A stretch of DNA of 64,000 bases from Nematopogon swammerdamellus (Eukaryota; Arthropoda; Insecta; Lepidoptera; Adelidae): NCBI GenBank assembly GCA_946902875.1, contig OX336342.1, positions 10,409,523-10,473,522 of the forward strand, in the 5' to 3' direction. Position numbers and translations under genes: made by a program. Position 1 is the first letter of the stretch; every line of letters begins with the position of its first letter. Under the pieces are notes generated by a model. It was not told the DNA's origin, did no database searches, and worked only from the letters and a program-made list of their open reading frames with translations. Shown piece after piece: positions 1 through 11,288 of this stretch.

Positions 1-360
1 TGTTTTTATTAGAAATAAGACACACTTATTGTCACAGATTTCTAAATGTATTAATGAAACATCGGTCCAGACATTGTGCATAAGGTTATGTTTATGTAGG
101 TTTCCACAATCAAACAACACACAAATAATATGCGCGGGGTCCCAGCTGGCGACAATGTTAACTCTATGCTGGCGGACCGACCACGTTGCACTAACTGCAA
201 CATCTACTCGCCCCGTGTCCTGTATTACAAACAAATAGTCAAGTAAGGTCGGAAAAAAAAGAAAAAAAAATACTGGGATGACAACCAAACAACAAAAATT
301 AATGGCTTCGTTTTAAAGCCAGGCCTACGTACTATATTTGTACACTTACTTAGAAAGTTG
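1..360. other. No recognisable feature
   Basis: No open frame with coding character, no tRNA-like box pair and no inverted termini were seen. Sequence is AT-rich with short A-runs near 250-270. Confidence 0.5.
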
Positions 361-584
361 TAGGTAACTAAAGGAAGTAAGCCACTCAAGGCAAGACCGA
401 AGGCCGAGCTGCGTTCAGGAAAACGATATACTCTCTCGAAGAAAGTAAGCCAATATAGAGGTCTAAGGCCGACCTGCGTTCACGTGAACGGTATGCTCTT
501 AAACGTACTGACCTGACTCCTAAACTTACATACTTTCTTCGATTTATCATTTACCTGAACGAGGCTTGGCCTTCGGCCTTAATG
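361..584. repeat. Degenerate copy of the 68-bp GGCCGAAGGCC minisatellite family
   Basis: Two forward units (cores near 395-421 and 459-485, with ggccgaRctgcgttca) are followed by one inverted unit (553-582, ctgaacgaggcttggccttc). This forward-then-inverted order is the same as in the large composite at 61.5-63.05 kb. The terminal motif CCCGCGGCTTCGCTCGCG is missing, and a SINE polyT begins directly at the right edge, so this is an old, truncated copy. Confidence 0.6.
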
Positions 585-922
585 ACTTTTTTTTTTTTTT
601 TTTATGGAAACTGACACGGTTGGCTACATCACCTACAACATCCGTGATGTCAGCCCATAACACCGGGTGAACTTGGTGCCACGTCAGCCTTCCCTTCGGT
701 CGTGCCGGCTACACTGAACTGGACGGAAAACACAAACTATTTACATAGCCGTTTCGACCGACCTTTCATTCATTGCGGTGGTACCAACCCGGGCGGGTTA
801 ATCCCTACCACCTAGTAATATAAGGGAGTAATATCCCTTAGTCGCCTTTTACGACATACACGGGGAGAGATGCAGTGGGGCTATTCTTTTAAAGTACCGG
901 CCCCACACGGACTTACTTTCTC
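585..922 (-). mobile_element. SINE family A (polyA-tailed), body and tail
   Basis: On the minus strand this runs from ccgtgtggggccggtac through a body with ccgtccagttcagtgtagcc and ggtgatgtagccaaccgtg to a long A-run (polyT at about 587-603 on the plus strand). The same body recurs at 5.8, 20.4, 26.8, 30.5, 52.8 and 60.7 kb. The pol III head seen at 20.4 and 26.8 kb is absent here; the 5' part is instead the segment shared with the 1.6 and 19.5 kb repeats. Confidence 0.75.
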
Positions 923-1624
923 CGTGAGATTTTATCGTTTACCGATTATTGAACAAAGCCGCGGGCAAAGCGAAATGCAATATACCTACTTACACTTCAT
1001 ATTCTTATTAAAGGTTTTACTTTTTTAGATTGTCTTTCTCTTAATTAGATTTGGTAATCAAAGGCCATGAATAACCTTTATATTTTTAACAGAATTAAAA
1101 AAAATAAGGCGATTTGAATAAAACAATCCGAACTGCCAATATTTGAGTGCGTATGTAACCCTCCCGAAATTTTTGACATAAATAACGAAGCACCTTATAT
1201 ATTTCTATGTAGTCTAAACTGTTCGCACCGCAAATAACCAACGCATTTTTCCGCAGACTCGACACATTTGAGCCGCCCGCGCCCTCGCGCCGCACATATC
1301 AGGCTAGATAACGCCTGTGAGGGTTGAATGAAAACTTTTCGCATAATAACATGCGATACGCGACACCGCACCATCATTTGTTGCGTGCGCCTATTGCGAG
1401 GCGGCATCTGTGACACGTGAACGTACCTACTTATATGAACATGGAAATACGCTTCCACAACATTTTCACTCGTATGCACTATCTCCGCTTGTGCTTTTAC
1501 TGAAGTCAAACTTATGATTCTGCCATGGTTCTAAAGACGCGTCTTCATTTTTAGAAGGCACTGTTCGTAGTTTGTCGATGCTTCGGGGATGTGAATATAA
1601 AGTTGGAATGTTGAAACTGTATAT
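923..1624. other. No gene recognised
   Basis: Unique-looking AT-rich DNA with a short CpG-rich patch near 1,260-1,310. Open frames here are short and show no known domain. Confidence 0.4.
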
Positions 1625-1937
1625 ACACACATACATACCACAAGCTGTGTCCCGTCAATCGGGGTAAGCAGAGTAATCGGTGTTCTGCTGCAAGTACTCT
1701 TGTAAATTACAGCACAATTACCACGTTTAGCAAGTATTCGGATCAGATAACTATATCAAGTAGCAAGTAAGACACGAATACCTACCTGCTGCATGACTCG
1801 GTAGAAGGACCTTGCCAAGGTGAGAGGCGGCTAGCCTATCGCCCTTAGCACGGGATCGTGTCCTTGTCCCTTAGTCGCTTTTACGGCAGAGGGATGCAGT
1901 GGAGCAATTCTTTACAAGTACCGGCCCCACACGGTAC
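1625..1937. repeat. Interspersed repeat D (ggtaagcagagtaatcggtg type)
   Basis: Begins after a catacatac run, carries ggtaagcagagtaatcgg, then gcaagtactcttg, gttgcatgactc-like text and ends in accggccccacacggtac. A second copy of similar length lies at 19,515-19,833 and a 5' piece at 20,190-20,262. No coding capacity. Class uncertain; the last ~80 bases are shared with some family A SINE copies. Confidence 0.7.
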
Positions 1938-1974
1938 TCGTGTAGTTATGTAGTAAGTGGTGGGCGAAACGGAA

Positions 1975-2021
1975 CAAGGACGGCGCCAAGTGTCTTGCGT
2001 ATCAATAAAAAAAAAAAAATA
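1975..2021 (+). mobile_element. LINE 3' tail stub with polyA
   Basis: The sequence ggcgccaagtgtcttgcgt followed by an A-run matches the last bases of the non-LTR elements at 12.3 and 39.4 kb (ggctcggcgccacatgtcg plus polyA). Only about 45 bases remain, as expected from extreme 5' truncation. Confidence 0.6.
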
Positions 2022-2163
2022 AGAAAGCATGATTGACGTCAATAATTTTGCTTATGTGTCGTAAGAAAAACGGGAGAAGTCGATCTACTAGATACGCCGT
2101 CAAGTTATCCCTTACCGTCCCTATTCCTATCCCTTCTCACATATTTTAAAATCCAAATTTTTA

Positions 2164-2428
2164 TGTCTGTGTGTATGTATGTTGGTTTGTAACTCAGAAG
2201 GCTCAACCTATTTACTTGCAGTATTGCCTATGTAATGCGACAAATCTGTCAGGTTATAAGCTATGTAGCATCACACCATTATTCATATGAGGTGAGCAGT
2301 GGGATAGGAAGTGAACACAGTCGAAAAAAAAACACCAGTTCGGTTAGCTTTCATGTGATTTACTCGAAACTGCTTAACCGATTTTTCACCAAGTTTGCCG
2401 CGAGCGGAGCCGCAGGCGCATCTAGTTA
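2164..2428. repeat. Short interspersed repeat ending in ccgcgagcggagccgc
   Basis: Starts with a tgtatgtatgttggtttgtaac stretch and ends gccgcgagcggagccgcag. It shares layout and end motif with the near-identical pair at 35.5 and 38.9 kb (gagcgggcggagccgcgggc) but is much more diverged. Non-coding. Confidence 0.55.
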
Positions 2429-3186
2429 TTTCATACTAAATTAACTTGTTCATGGGTTGGCAGTCAGCCTATCGGTCTCGGCATAGCTGTTGGTTATCAA
2501 ATAATAAGTAAAATAAATAAGTACTACTGACATCTTAAGTTTGTTGTATTTTATGATTGCAGGAAATTTTATTTGAAGCGAAGACACAATGTCGAAACAT
2601 GAATTTTTAAAACTCTCATACAATACAAAAGAGATACATTGTCTTAGTTTACGTTAGTTTAGTTTTACGTTCTCGTAGTTCTAAGTAAATGTATTTTATT
2701 TTATAACGAATTTCTGCGTAATATCAGATATCGTTTCGTCGGCAAAAACACTTTTTCTGGCACTGGTTGAAATAACGAAATGTTATTCAAGCTTTTCATT
2801 TTATTTTCATTAGGTAAACTCGCCTGTTGCTTTTTCAATCAAATCGAATAAAACGTTCGTCTAAAAATACAGATTCATCAATATTTCAAGTTCTATGAAG
2901 CGCCGGAAAATTTAACACAGATATTTTGATAATCATTTCAGAAACCGCTAAAAGAGCTTTTGAACATGACTCGCTTTTGTGCCGGTTTCGCTGGATTGAT
3001 ACTCGTATTTTCAGCCTATTCGCTAAGTTACGTTGTCAGTTACGTCGTTCAACATTCAAGGTTAACAAGTTGCCTAGGTTGCGCGTTAACGATTAACAAA
3101 GAGACGATAGACAATAAAATTGTATACTCTCGTTGATTTCTCCGCGACCTTGGAAATCATATACAGTATTTAATACAGTACATTGA
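2429..3186. other. No gene recognised
   Basis: AT-rich, no repeat family or coding signal recognised. Confidence 0.4.
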
Positions 3187-3408
3187 ATATAATTTTTTTT
3201 TAATTAGAAAAATGCAAATCGAAAATCATTGGAAAAAATACATCCCCGACCACGATTCGAACCTGGGTCTCTGGCTTGAGCCGCCAACGCGATAACCAAC
3301 TACACCACCAGGCCGTTACGTATTATATCCAAATTTTCGTTCTTATTGCACCTTCATGATGTCGCATAATTTTTGCGAACAGTCATAATTTTTTCTAATT
3401 AAAAAAAT
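3187..3408. mobile_element. Short inverted-repeat element enclosing a tRNA-like sequence
   Basis: The ends are inverted: tttttttaattagaaaaat on the left and atttttctaattaaaaaaa on the right. A tRNA-like sequence on the minus strand occupies the middle. The arms are AT-rich, so pairing by chance is possible, but length (222 bp) and symmetry suggest a MITE-like unit or a SINE caught between two ends. Confidence 0.4.
3243..3314 (-). pseudogene. tRNA-like sequence (not a functional tRNA)
   Basis: On the minus strand an A box tggtgtagttgg and a B box ggttcgaatcg are correctly spaced, with a D arm like tRNA-Val. The anticodon stem can form around a 7-base loop (middle CTC), and the T arm forms with one mismatch. 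The putative acceptor strands ggcctgg and tcgggga do not pair. This indicates a tRNA-derived pol III promoter inside a mobile element. Confidence 0.6.
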
Positions 3409-3437
3409 ATATAAAGCAAGTACGTGCTTAGTACTAA

Positions 3438-3699
3438 CCACAGAGCACGAAATCCTAGAGATTTCCCTACAACGGCGTTGAAGCCTGTAGGCGTGGCCTA
3501 TGACTTACATATGTGTGTTGTGCGTGTGCATTTGTTTTGTGCGTGTGCCTAACTTGCTCCTCTTTGTGTGTAGTGTCGATACTAACACACACACATACGA
3601 AGCGCTAGTAGCACTGCGTCCAGTTATTGGGTTTCAAATATTATCGCTTAGGGCGTCTCTAGGAGGGGGCGCGCGCGGGGGGTATTCCGTGCTCTGTGG
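3438..3699. mobile_element. 262-bp MITE with 12-bp TIR and 6-bp target duplication
   Basis: The left end ccacagagcacg and right end cgtgctctgtgg are perfect inverted repeats, flanked on both sides by tactaa (3,432-3,437 and 3,700-3,705). The interior has gt-rich stretches and a GC-rich patch (gggggcgcgcgcgggg) near the right end. No transposase. A 6-bp duplication is not the standard length for the common superfamilies, so the class is open. Confidence 0.75.
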
Positions 3700-3771
3700 T
3701 ACTAACCTATACATAAAATAACATTGAATATACTTAAACCTTCGAACGATTAGAGGTATGTGTGTCCAATT

Positions 3772-3850
3772 TTTTTTTATTTTGGAAACTGACTTGGTTG
3801 GATACATCACCTACAATATCCGTAATGTCAGCCCATAACACGGTTCGGTC
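3772..3850 (-). mobile_element. SINE family A, 3' stub
   Basis: PolyT, then tttggaaactgacttggttgg and cacctacaatatccgtaatg, the reverse of the family A tail. 5' truncated. Confidence 0.65.
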
Positions 3851-4307
3851 GTACTTACAACAAGTAAGTTTCATTTCTTTGACACACACGGAATAAACTG
3901 AATAGAACTAATGACAGCGCCCGTGGGCTAATGGATCGACAGTTCGCAACGCACCTGATTCCGCGTAGGTGAAGATTTCGCTGAATAGTATTTATTTCGT
4001 GAAAGGGATGGGTCGGTATCGCTAGCGATGCCGGACCTACGGTCACAGGATATTGTATACCTACTTGAATAACTGTGGAGTAGCTGAAAGGGTCAAAGTT
4101 CACCAAATGTGTGCACCTTGTTACGTTTTATTACGCGATAGACAGAAGAGAGAGGTGCTCATAAACATTTAGAACTTTCTATATTTTCCAGATTATTAAA
4201 ATATTGCAATTTACTATATTTTTCAAGTGTTTAATACAATAAATCGATTAAGAATATATTTAACTAAACTTCACGTGAGTATTACAAAATATTCCCTAAA
4301 TAATTCC
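3851..4307. other. No gene recognised
   Basis: No feature supported. A minus-strand open frame of 83 codons here has no recognisable domain. Confidence 0.4.
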
Positions 4308-4545
4308 CTTGCCCCTTACTAGGTGGTAGGCTCAAATTGTAGCCGACTGGATTAGTACCACCGTACCGGATATAAGATGGCCGCATAGCAGCTTCGGTTG
4401 TATTCTCCTCTAGTTCAGTATAGCCAGCAATCCAAGGAAGTCTCCGGTATGGCACCTACTTTCTCGGAGGTGATATTGGCTGGTGAGCATATGCTTTGGC
4501 CCCTCCGACTCAGCCATCCTTACCGGATCAAATAAATAAAATATT
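4308..4545 (+). mobile_element. SINE family B, body and tail
   Basis: Matches the body of the SINE at 44,049-44,464: ccttactaggtggtaggctc, then gctgctatgcggcc-type text reversed, ending in ccgactcagccat and an aaataaataaaat tail. The tRNA-Ser-like head of the 44.4 kb copy is not present. Confidence 0.7.
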
Positions 4546-5330
4546 AAAATAACATTATGACAAGTAAAACCACTTGAACATAACAAAAATAATTATGAAC
4601 AGAGCTAAACCTTTGAAAGATTATATCGGTTTGATGAAGCCGTTGAAGGCAGCCGTGGGTATATATTTTCTATCAAGATAACAATATTGAATATGTATTC
4701 CAAATTGTCTTTTAGTCAAACTCGTATAATATCATGTTAAAACATCAGCGGAAAAATAATTGGTGACAATATTTCCATTAATCATACGGGGCTAACGTAG
4801 CATTAAGGTCCGCTACATTTTGATACGGTAGACTAGTGAAAATGAATGAGATGGAAGGTGGCTTTTGTTGTACCCAAAATTACAACATAACATTTGATTG
4901 GTTTTACATACAGACGAATAAATAAACAAAAATAAGTATTTTCTCTAAAGTAAACCCAAGCGTCTAATGTGACAGCATTGGGTTATTGCTCAGGGTAAAA
5001 CGGAGTAAGTTTACTTTTAATTTCACTAAAACGTAGGCCTTTGTTCAGTCGAGGCAGCTCCGGAGCGCGGCAGGAGTATTGTGCTCTGATTTCTATTATT
5101 TTTACCATCCATTATGAAACGGAGGTGAATTAGCTTTAATTAATTTTTGTATTTAATAGAGATCTTGCAGGTATCTGTTCTCGAGGCAACATGACGTATG
5201 TTCACGCTTGTGCTGAGCTAGTCGGGTTTCTTCCTCTTTTCTGAGTGTACGTGAAAAGCAGTGTCAGTGCATGTATGCGATGTACCATAATAATTTACAA
5301 AATTACGTAGAGTACGTTGGAAAACTACTT
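4546..5330. other. No gene recognised
   Basis: Mostly AT-rich unique sequence; no repeat boundary or gene seen. Confidence 0.4.
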
Positions 5331-5783
5331 CGTAGCTCCTCTACGTAGCTTAACATACTTCTTGTAGCACCTCTATGTTGATATTGGTGATTGGCAACGA
5401 CTCACTCAAACTGTTATACGAATAAATAGTTTCATAGCTACTTTACTTGTCGTAGCACTTCTACACCGATATTGCTACTTAGAAATTGCGTACACATGCT
5501 ATTAGACGATGAGAAGAGTTTTGTAGCTCCACTATGATGTTTTCGTAGCACCTCTACGCCGATATTTCTGCTTATCAACAGCCTAAAATACGATGACAGG
5601 CGGTTCGTAGCACCTCTACGTCCACATTGGGCTGCACAGTAATGGCTACGAACATTGTTATACAATGAGAAGAGTTTCGTAGCACCTCTACGCCGATAGT
5701 GCTGCTCAGTAATGGCTACGAACACTGTTATACAATAGGAAGAGTTCCGTAGCACCTCTACGCCGATAGTGCTGCTCGTGTAG
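5331..5783. repeat. Minisatellite, ~70-bp units with CGTAGCACCTCTACG core
   Basis: Core starts at 5331, 5363, 5451, 5522, 5544, 5606, 5678 and 5748. The last units are the most regular (72 and 70 bp) and share ctacgaacactgttatacaa. Each core is nearly self-complementary (CGTAG...CTACG). The array is cut by a SINE at 5,784 and resumes at 6,098. A 105-codon minus-strand frame here is only translated repeat. Confidence 0.8.
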
Positions 5784-6096
5784 GGCCGGTACTTTAAAAG
5801 AATAGCCCCACTGCATCTCTCCCCGTGAATGTCGTAAAAGGCGACTAAGGGATATGACTCCCTTCTTATATTACTAGGTTGTAGGGTTTAACCCGCCCGG
5901 GTTTGTACCACCGCACTGAATGAAAGGTCGGTCGAAACGGCTATGTAAATAGTTTGTGTGTTCCGTCCAGTTCAGTGTAGCCGGCACGACCGAAGGGAAG
6001 GCTGACGTGGCACCAAGTTCACCCAATGTTATGGGCTGTCCTCACGGATGTTGTAGGTGATGTAGCCATCCGTGTCAGTTTTCATAAAAAAAAAAC
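5784..6096 (+). mobile_element. SINE family A inserted in the minisatellite
   Basis: Runs from gggccggtactttaaaag through taccaccgcactgaatgaaa and ttcagtgtagccggcac to ccgtgtcagttttcat and a 10-base A-run. Minisatellite text lies on both sides, so the insertion is younger than the array. No tRNA/5S-like head. Confidence 0.8.
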
Positions 6097-6097
6097 C

Positions 6098-6207
6098 TAT
6101 GCCTACAAGCACTGTTATCGATTAGATGAGTTTCGTAGCTTTTCTATGAAGTTCTCTTGGTGCTTCAATGCCGATATTGCTGCTTAGCATCAGTCCACAC
6201 ATACATA
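6098..6207. repeat. Continuation of the 5.3-kb minisatellite
   Basis: After the SINE the unit text returns: gcactgttatcg, cgtagcttttctatg, tgccgatattgctgcttagc. It is then cut by the mariner insertion at 6,208. Confidence 0.65.
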
Positions 6208-7129
6208 GGCTGTTCCGAAAATTGTTAGTGAAATGAAAAATAGTTAGAATATGAAAAAAAAAAATTTTACAGCTTTTCAAAATATTTCCCTCCAATCCCT
6301 ATGCACTTATGCATTCGGGTGAACCAGGTTTCAAAACATTTAAAAAACGTATCTTGCGGGAGGTCGAAAAATAACCGCCGAAATTCTTCGACGGCCTCCT
6401 CTGCAGTGTTGAATTTTCGCCCGCGAAGCATTTTTTTTACCGTGGGAAATAAAAAAAAAACGCATGGAGCTAAATCTGGGCTGTACGGAGGATGGGATAA
6501 CCTTTGTACCCCCGAAGTTGTCTAATAGTCCATGTTTCTACCGGTGCGTGAGCGGGCGCGTTATCTTGGTGAAAAAGCATGCCACGGACGCCGCTCCTTG
6601 GGCGCTCGCTATTCAACTCCCCGAAATCTTGAGGCAGACAAACTTCGCAATACCAATCTTCAGTTCAGCTTGAATCTCCCGATGTGTAATGTGTCTATTC
6701 TCCCGCAATAGCCACTCTACCCTGATGACGTTTTCATGAGTGACTGCAGTTGATGGTCGGCCGGGTCTGGGGTCATCGTTTAGGTTCTCTCGACCACTTT
6801 TAAATTCACGAAACCAATAAGTAACTGTTGGTAACGCAGGAGCAGACTGCCCAAAAACAGCTTGCAAATTTTCGTGAAATTCCTTGAAGGTTAACCCTAG
6901 TTTACAAGCATAGAAAATCATAACACGAAAAGCTTCTCGCGAGACGTCCATTGTTGCAAATAAAATATGAGTGACGGATAACCGTTAAAAATATTTAAAA
7001 AAAGAACTCCACATAGGTAGTCAATAATTTTCATCAAGGAGATCTGTATTTAAATTAGCCGTCAAATAAAAATAGTTTCAGGAAAATAAAATAGTATTTA
7101 TTCTGTGGCTAACAATTTTCGGAACAGCC
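6208..7129 (-). mobile_element. Internally deleted mariner-like element
   Basis: TIRs ggctgttccgaaaattgtta (left) and taacaattttcggaacagcc (right) match over 21 bp. The left end is preceded by TA; at the right the expected TA reads CA. At 922 bp it is well short of the ~1.3 kb of complete mariners, because the middle of the transposase is missing. It lies inside the ~70-bp minisatellite, whose text continues on both sides. Confidence 0.9.
6267..6951 (-). pseudogene. Mariner transposase, deleted and frameshifted
   Basis: Starts at an ATG (6,949-6,951). Residues 1-100 form the paired-type helix-turn-helix DNA-binding region, including YWFREFKSGRENLNDDPRPG and the following GRPSTAV. After KIG the frame leaves the family. 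A short piece near 6,555 reads as a degenerate DNAPAH motif (second catalytic Asp). The C-terminal ~60 residues, from FFLFPTVKKMLRGRKFNTAE to the stop at 6,267, are open and typical. The region with the first catalytic Asp is deleted and the SPDLAPCD segment is broken, so no active enzyme can be made. Confidence 0.9.
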
Positions 7130-7260
7130 CACGTATAATGATATAACAAAATGCGACATATTGCAGTTGAATAAAATTGATGTAGAAGTACTAAGAGAGC
7201 TTCGTAGAGGAGCTACGAAACTATTCTCATCGTATAGCCGTATATAGTATGTAAACATTT
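7130..7260. repeat. Inverted terminal unit of the 5.3-kb minisatellite
   Basis: After the mariner, gagcttcgtagaggagctac and aactattctcatcgtatag are the reverse complement of units at 5,331 and 5,505. The array therefore ends in inverted orientation. Confidence 0.55.
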
Positions 7261-10200
7261 TGGTCACAATCACTACTGTACTTTTATAGTAATAACTTTC
7301 AAATGTTAGGCTTATTATTAGGGCATCTACTTCTGTATTACGCCCTCACCGCCCGCCGCCGCCGTTATTATTAGGGGACCGCAAACAGGTAATGCACACA
7401 GCCGTCACTCGACATTTCAGACCTAACATATGGCCTACCCTCGGCCGAAATTTCAACACACAGTTAAAGAAACAACAAGGTTTCATAAATTAATAAATTT
7501 ATGCAACTTCGAAGTAACCGTAGAGGTAAATGCAGCTTATTAGCTGCACGCGACAAAGACATATTATATTTTATACCTTTATGAACACTTATAAAAGTAC
7601 AATGGAAATAATAAAAAATTGGTGTTACATCCGATCAGAGTCAAGGAGAAATCTATAATTAAATCTGTGCAGCGCGCGACAACAGCTTTTATCGTCGGCA
7701 TTTTTTAATGTTTCCCTCTCAGAAATCTCTCCCGTTTTTACATGGCATTTGAAGAAAAAAAATACGTGCATACTTTCACCCACTGTTCCACGGTTCGGAT
7801 TCCATGTAAAAATGAAGGTCCACCGGGTTGACTGGAGGAAATTGCCTAAGCCAATAAGCCCGCCCCTGCCACGCATTAAGTGGCATAAAGTGTATTATTA
7901 TTTATATGTTTCCCATGTGTGATATAATAAATAAAATAAAATACTTTTAACAGAGCATATGTTTTTCGCATGTGACGAAATACTCGTAGTATAATGTAAA
8001 GCTGTGAGTGTATAGTTATACAAATTGTTAGTTTTTCTTGAGGCGACCTCCGCGTCTCCGTGTCTCCACTTTGTCTACTGCGGCTCCAATTAGCAAGGCT
8101 GTAGAGCCCGCCGCCCGCCCTCCCACTCCCACTGCCTCTCCTACTCTATGCACGGAACAGTCGGAGGCTTCCGCGCCCTTGCTCAAACCTGTAAAACCTT
8201 CATCTTTTTTAGGTTTTACTGAGACGTAAAACCTAATTATTATATTACGATATTTAGTATATTATTGATATATTCATTTGTGATTAAGTTCAATAAATTC
8301 ATAAGATAGATCGCCCTTTTGAATTTGAAACGACTACATATTTATATAGCTATTTACAGAAAATAACGACGGATAAAATAAACATAAAATCACAAGAAAC
8401 GTTTTAATAAATTCTGATCATTTGCGCTGCCATAGTTTAGTTAGGTTTTGTTTGCGTGCATTCACTGTGTATTTAATGTAATATGTATTTACGTAATACA
8501 TTAAGTAATAAAAAATATAAGGTAATTTCACAAGTTTCACATGCGAATTCGATTTTGTAGAACTGAATCTCCCGTTGTGTCGGGTGGTTAATCATTCTTG
8601 GAAAAAATATAATTAAAACTATAATTATTGGTACTAATAACTGTAATTATTATTGGTAATGATACTAGTTAATAAAGCGATCATATTTGCTGCCCTTTCC
8701 TCGAGTACCCGATGAGCTCTACTATGAATAATTCATCTGACATTAGAACGGTTTTCCGGGCGCGATACATGTCTTGAATGAAATCGTAAGTATTATAGAT
8801 ATTACGAGCACATAAACCTAAATTGACAGAAGCAACGTATTAAAGTGAATCTTGGAATAATAAAAGGGGTCATCATCGAACCGGAGTTATGGCTTGCTTT
8901 GTTTTTGAGCAGCGATATTGTGATATCTCTCTCTCTCTCTCTCTACAGAACCTCTCGATGTGAGGCTCGGCTGGCAAATCCGATTAACCAAATCTGGTGC
9001 CGTCATTGAGCTGGATTATTTCCCATCTGTATTGCAAGACGGTTCGATAATTTACTAAATACCAATTATAATCCTGTTCAATACGTGTTTAGTTTATTGG
9101 AGAGTTCGGAATAGGGCGGTGTCTTAGGAGGCATCGATGTGAATACAGCCTCCGCTCACACTCCTCCGCTCTCAAACATTTTGTTGCTTGGAATATTGCC
9201 TACCTGTAACACTCAAATATAGTTTAATACCGTGTACTTAGAGATTCATTAAGTGAAAATGTGCTCACAAATTAGCTCTTAATTGTGAACTCTGCTGCAA
9301 AAATCACTTACAAACAAAATATTTAGTGATCAGTTTTGTGTTATTACGACAACAATAAAGTAAAACATATTTGATTGTCTTAGGAAATTACCATAATTAT
9401 TATACCTATAGCCGTCTTCTATAACTCAGCTCAATGAGACTATCTGATCGTGGAGCAAAGGCTCTATTCAAACTTCACATCTCTCTCATTAATGCCTTTG
9501 GATGGAGTAGATCTAAACTTAAATGAGAAACTCATCTCCTATCAGATAATTAATTAGACAAATCTGAACAAAATTATTACTGGCTACCAGGAAGGAAAAC
9601 AAACTGAGAGAAACGCATTACTAAAAAAAAACCAGACAAAGCACGAGAACAGAAATATTTTTAAGCGACGACGGAGGAGATTCTCAATTCTACCGGTATG
9701 TATGTATTTTTATAGAAGATGAAAATGCTTAAACTATCTTGGAAGTTGAGGAAATCTACATAAACTTTTTTGTGGCAAGCAAAGTAACAAAGTTTAAGAC
9801 AAAAGATATGACAGAAGCATGGGGTGAATACATTTAAACAAAACTTGCATCTGCTTGTCTTAACTACTACAATATATTCCTAACTTATTTATTGAACGAG
9901 TAACAACTAGGTAGTTATGTATTATTAAGTTCAGAATATTTAGGTAAAGAGATCTGCGCGTAAACATTTGTTTAGTAAGTAGTTAGTCTTGATTCGGTTA
10001 TGCTCGCTTTGCCTTTTAGATTAAAGTATCTGGCTCGAATCTCAATTGCTAAAACTTAGCCCTCACTAATTAATTTCCTTGCTAAATCAGTGGGTTGGTA
10101 GTAGTAGTGACCTCACGAAATTAATCTCTGCATTAAAGATTCTGGTCCGGGCCAGGGCGGCGGCGCAGCGGGGCGGGGGCGGCGGTGTTTCAAGACGTGA

Positions 10201-11171
10201 TCGGAGAACCAACACCAACCCTACATTCTATTTAGTTTCTGAAATAGCTGAAATACAATTTCTAGTATTAGAAATCTAACTTGACGCTTCTCTAAAAATC
10301 GCACGAAATAAATAAAAAATTTACATTTTTCGATAATTTTGTTGCTGCAGTAATAAATTATATTTTAGGCTCAAAATTCCAAATTATTTCATGTGCACAC
10401 TCGGAAATAACGGACAGTTTATTCTTCAATATTCGGGGAGAAGTGGTATTACTGTTTAGTGTAGGAATGCCGCGAGCGTACTAGGAATACGTCATTACAA
10501 TATTATTGCATTCATGACAATAATTATAAAAATAAAAATTTATTAACTTCAACTTTCTAGTACTTTTTATGTGATTAATAATACTGTTATTAATACTGCC
10601 ATAATAATGTTCCAATTACTCACAAACAACTATGTACTTTATCCTTTCTGTGCTTCAAATTAATTCATAACAACATCAGCTACAGGCTCAATCCTTCTGC
10701 TGTTAGATTATTCATGGACTCCTTCTGCGTGCAATATAACAATTTCTGAAGAGGTCTCAATTTCAGGCCTTAGTCTTTAGAGCCTCGTAGCCTTCTGGGG
10801 AACAATACGAAGAATGTTGTTGTACCTCTCGAATATTAATAAGCACAAGTTTTGCAGAAAACTTGTGGGTATTGTTCACGCCAAATATACTCACATTTTC
10901 TGCGACTAAACTTTAGATTTTAAACCGTCGAAAATATTCAAGAATGTAATTTCAAAGATTATTTTCTCGAAGGAAATTGAAAAATTATATTTCTTAAGAA
11001 ATTTAAGCAAAATTAATTAAATATTTTAGTAAAAATATAAAGATTAATTTTACTACGAAATTTGAATAAATAAATTTTTAAAATATTTTTTTTTATAAAT
11101 TTATATTTATTTTTCTTAGCGTGTGAGCAGTATGTGTATTATCGCAGATATTATGTATTTTATATATTTGT
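7261..11171. other. Long stretch without recognised genes
   Basis: Low repeat density compared with its surroundings. A proline/threonine-rich 63-codon frame at 8,038-8,229 starts at TTG and has no domain. GC-rich patches lie near 7,340-7,375 and 10,140-10,190. No tRNA or transposon ends seen. Confidence 0.4.
8926..8944 (+). repeat. (TC)n microsatellite
   Basis: Uninterrupted TC dinucleotide run of about 19 bases. Confidence 0.9.
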
Positions 11172-11288
11172 CAGCCTCGGTAGCTCAGTGGTGTGATCGA
11201 TCTACTGTCGTTCGTAATCATACGATATTGTATATATTGTAATTATACATAAGATATTGCATAAGCATACCTGGGCGCGGCCAGAAGC
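11172..11288 (+). mobile_element. SINE family A head only
   Basis: cagcctcggtagctcagtgg is the tRNA-like A-box start also found (reversed) at 20,824-20,846; it ends with catacctgggcgcggccag, the start of the 5S-like segment. A diverged AT-rich spacer lies between. Body and tail are missing: the sequence runs straight into a reversed LINE tail. Confidence 0.6.

Noticed and set aside
3243..3314. Functional tRNA gene on the minus strand
   Set aside because: The acceptor strands do not pair and it sits inside an inverted-repeat element.
5438..5755. 105-codon minus-strand frame with repeated peptide
   Set aside because: It is the translation of the ~70-bp minisatellite.
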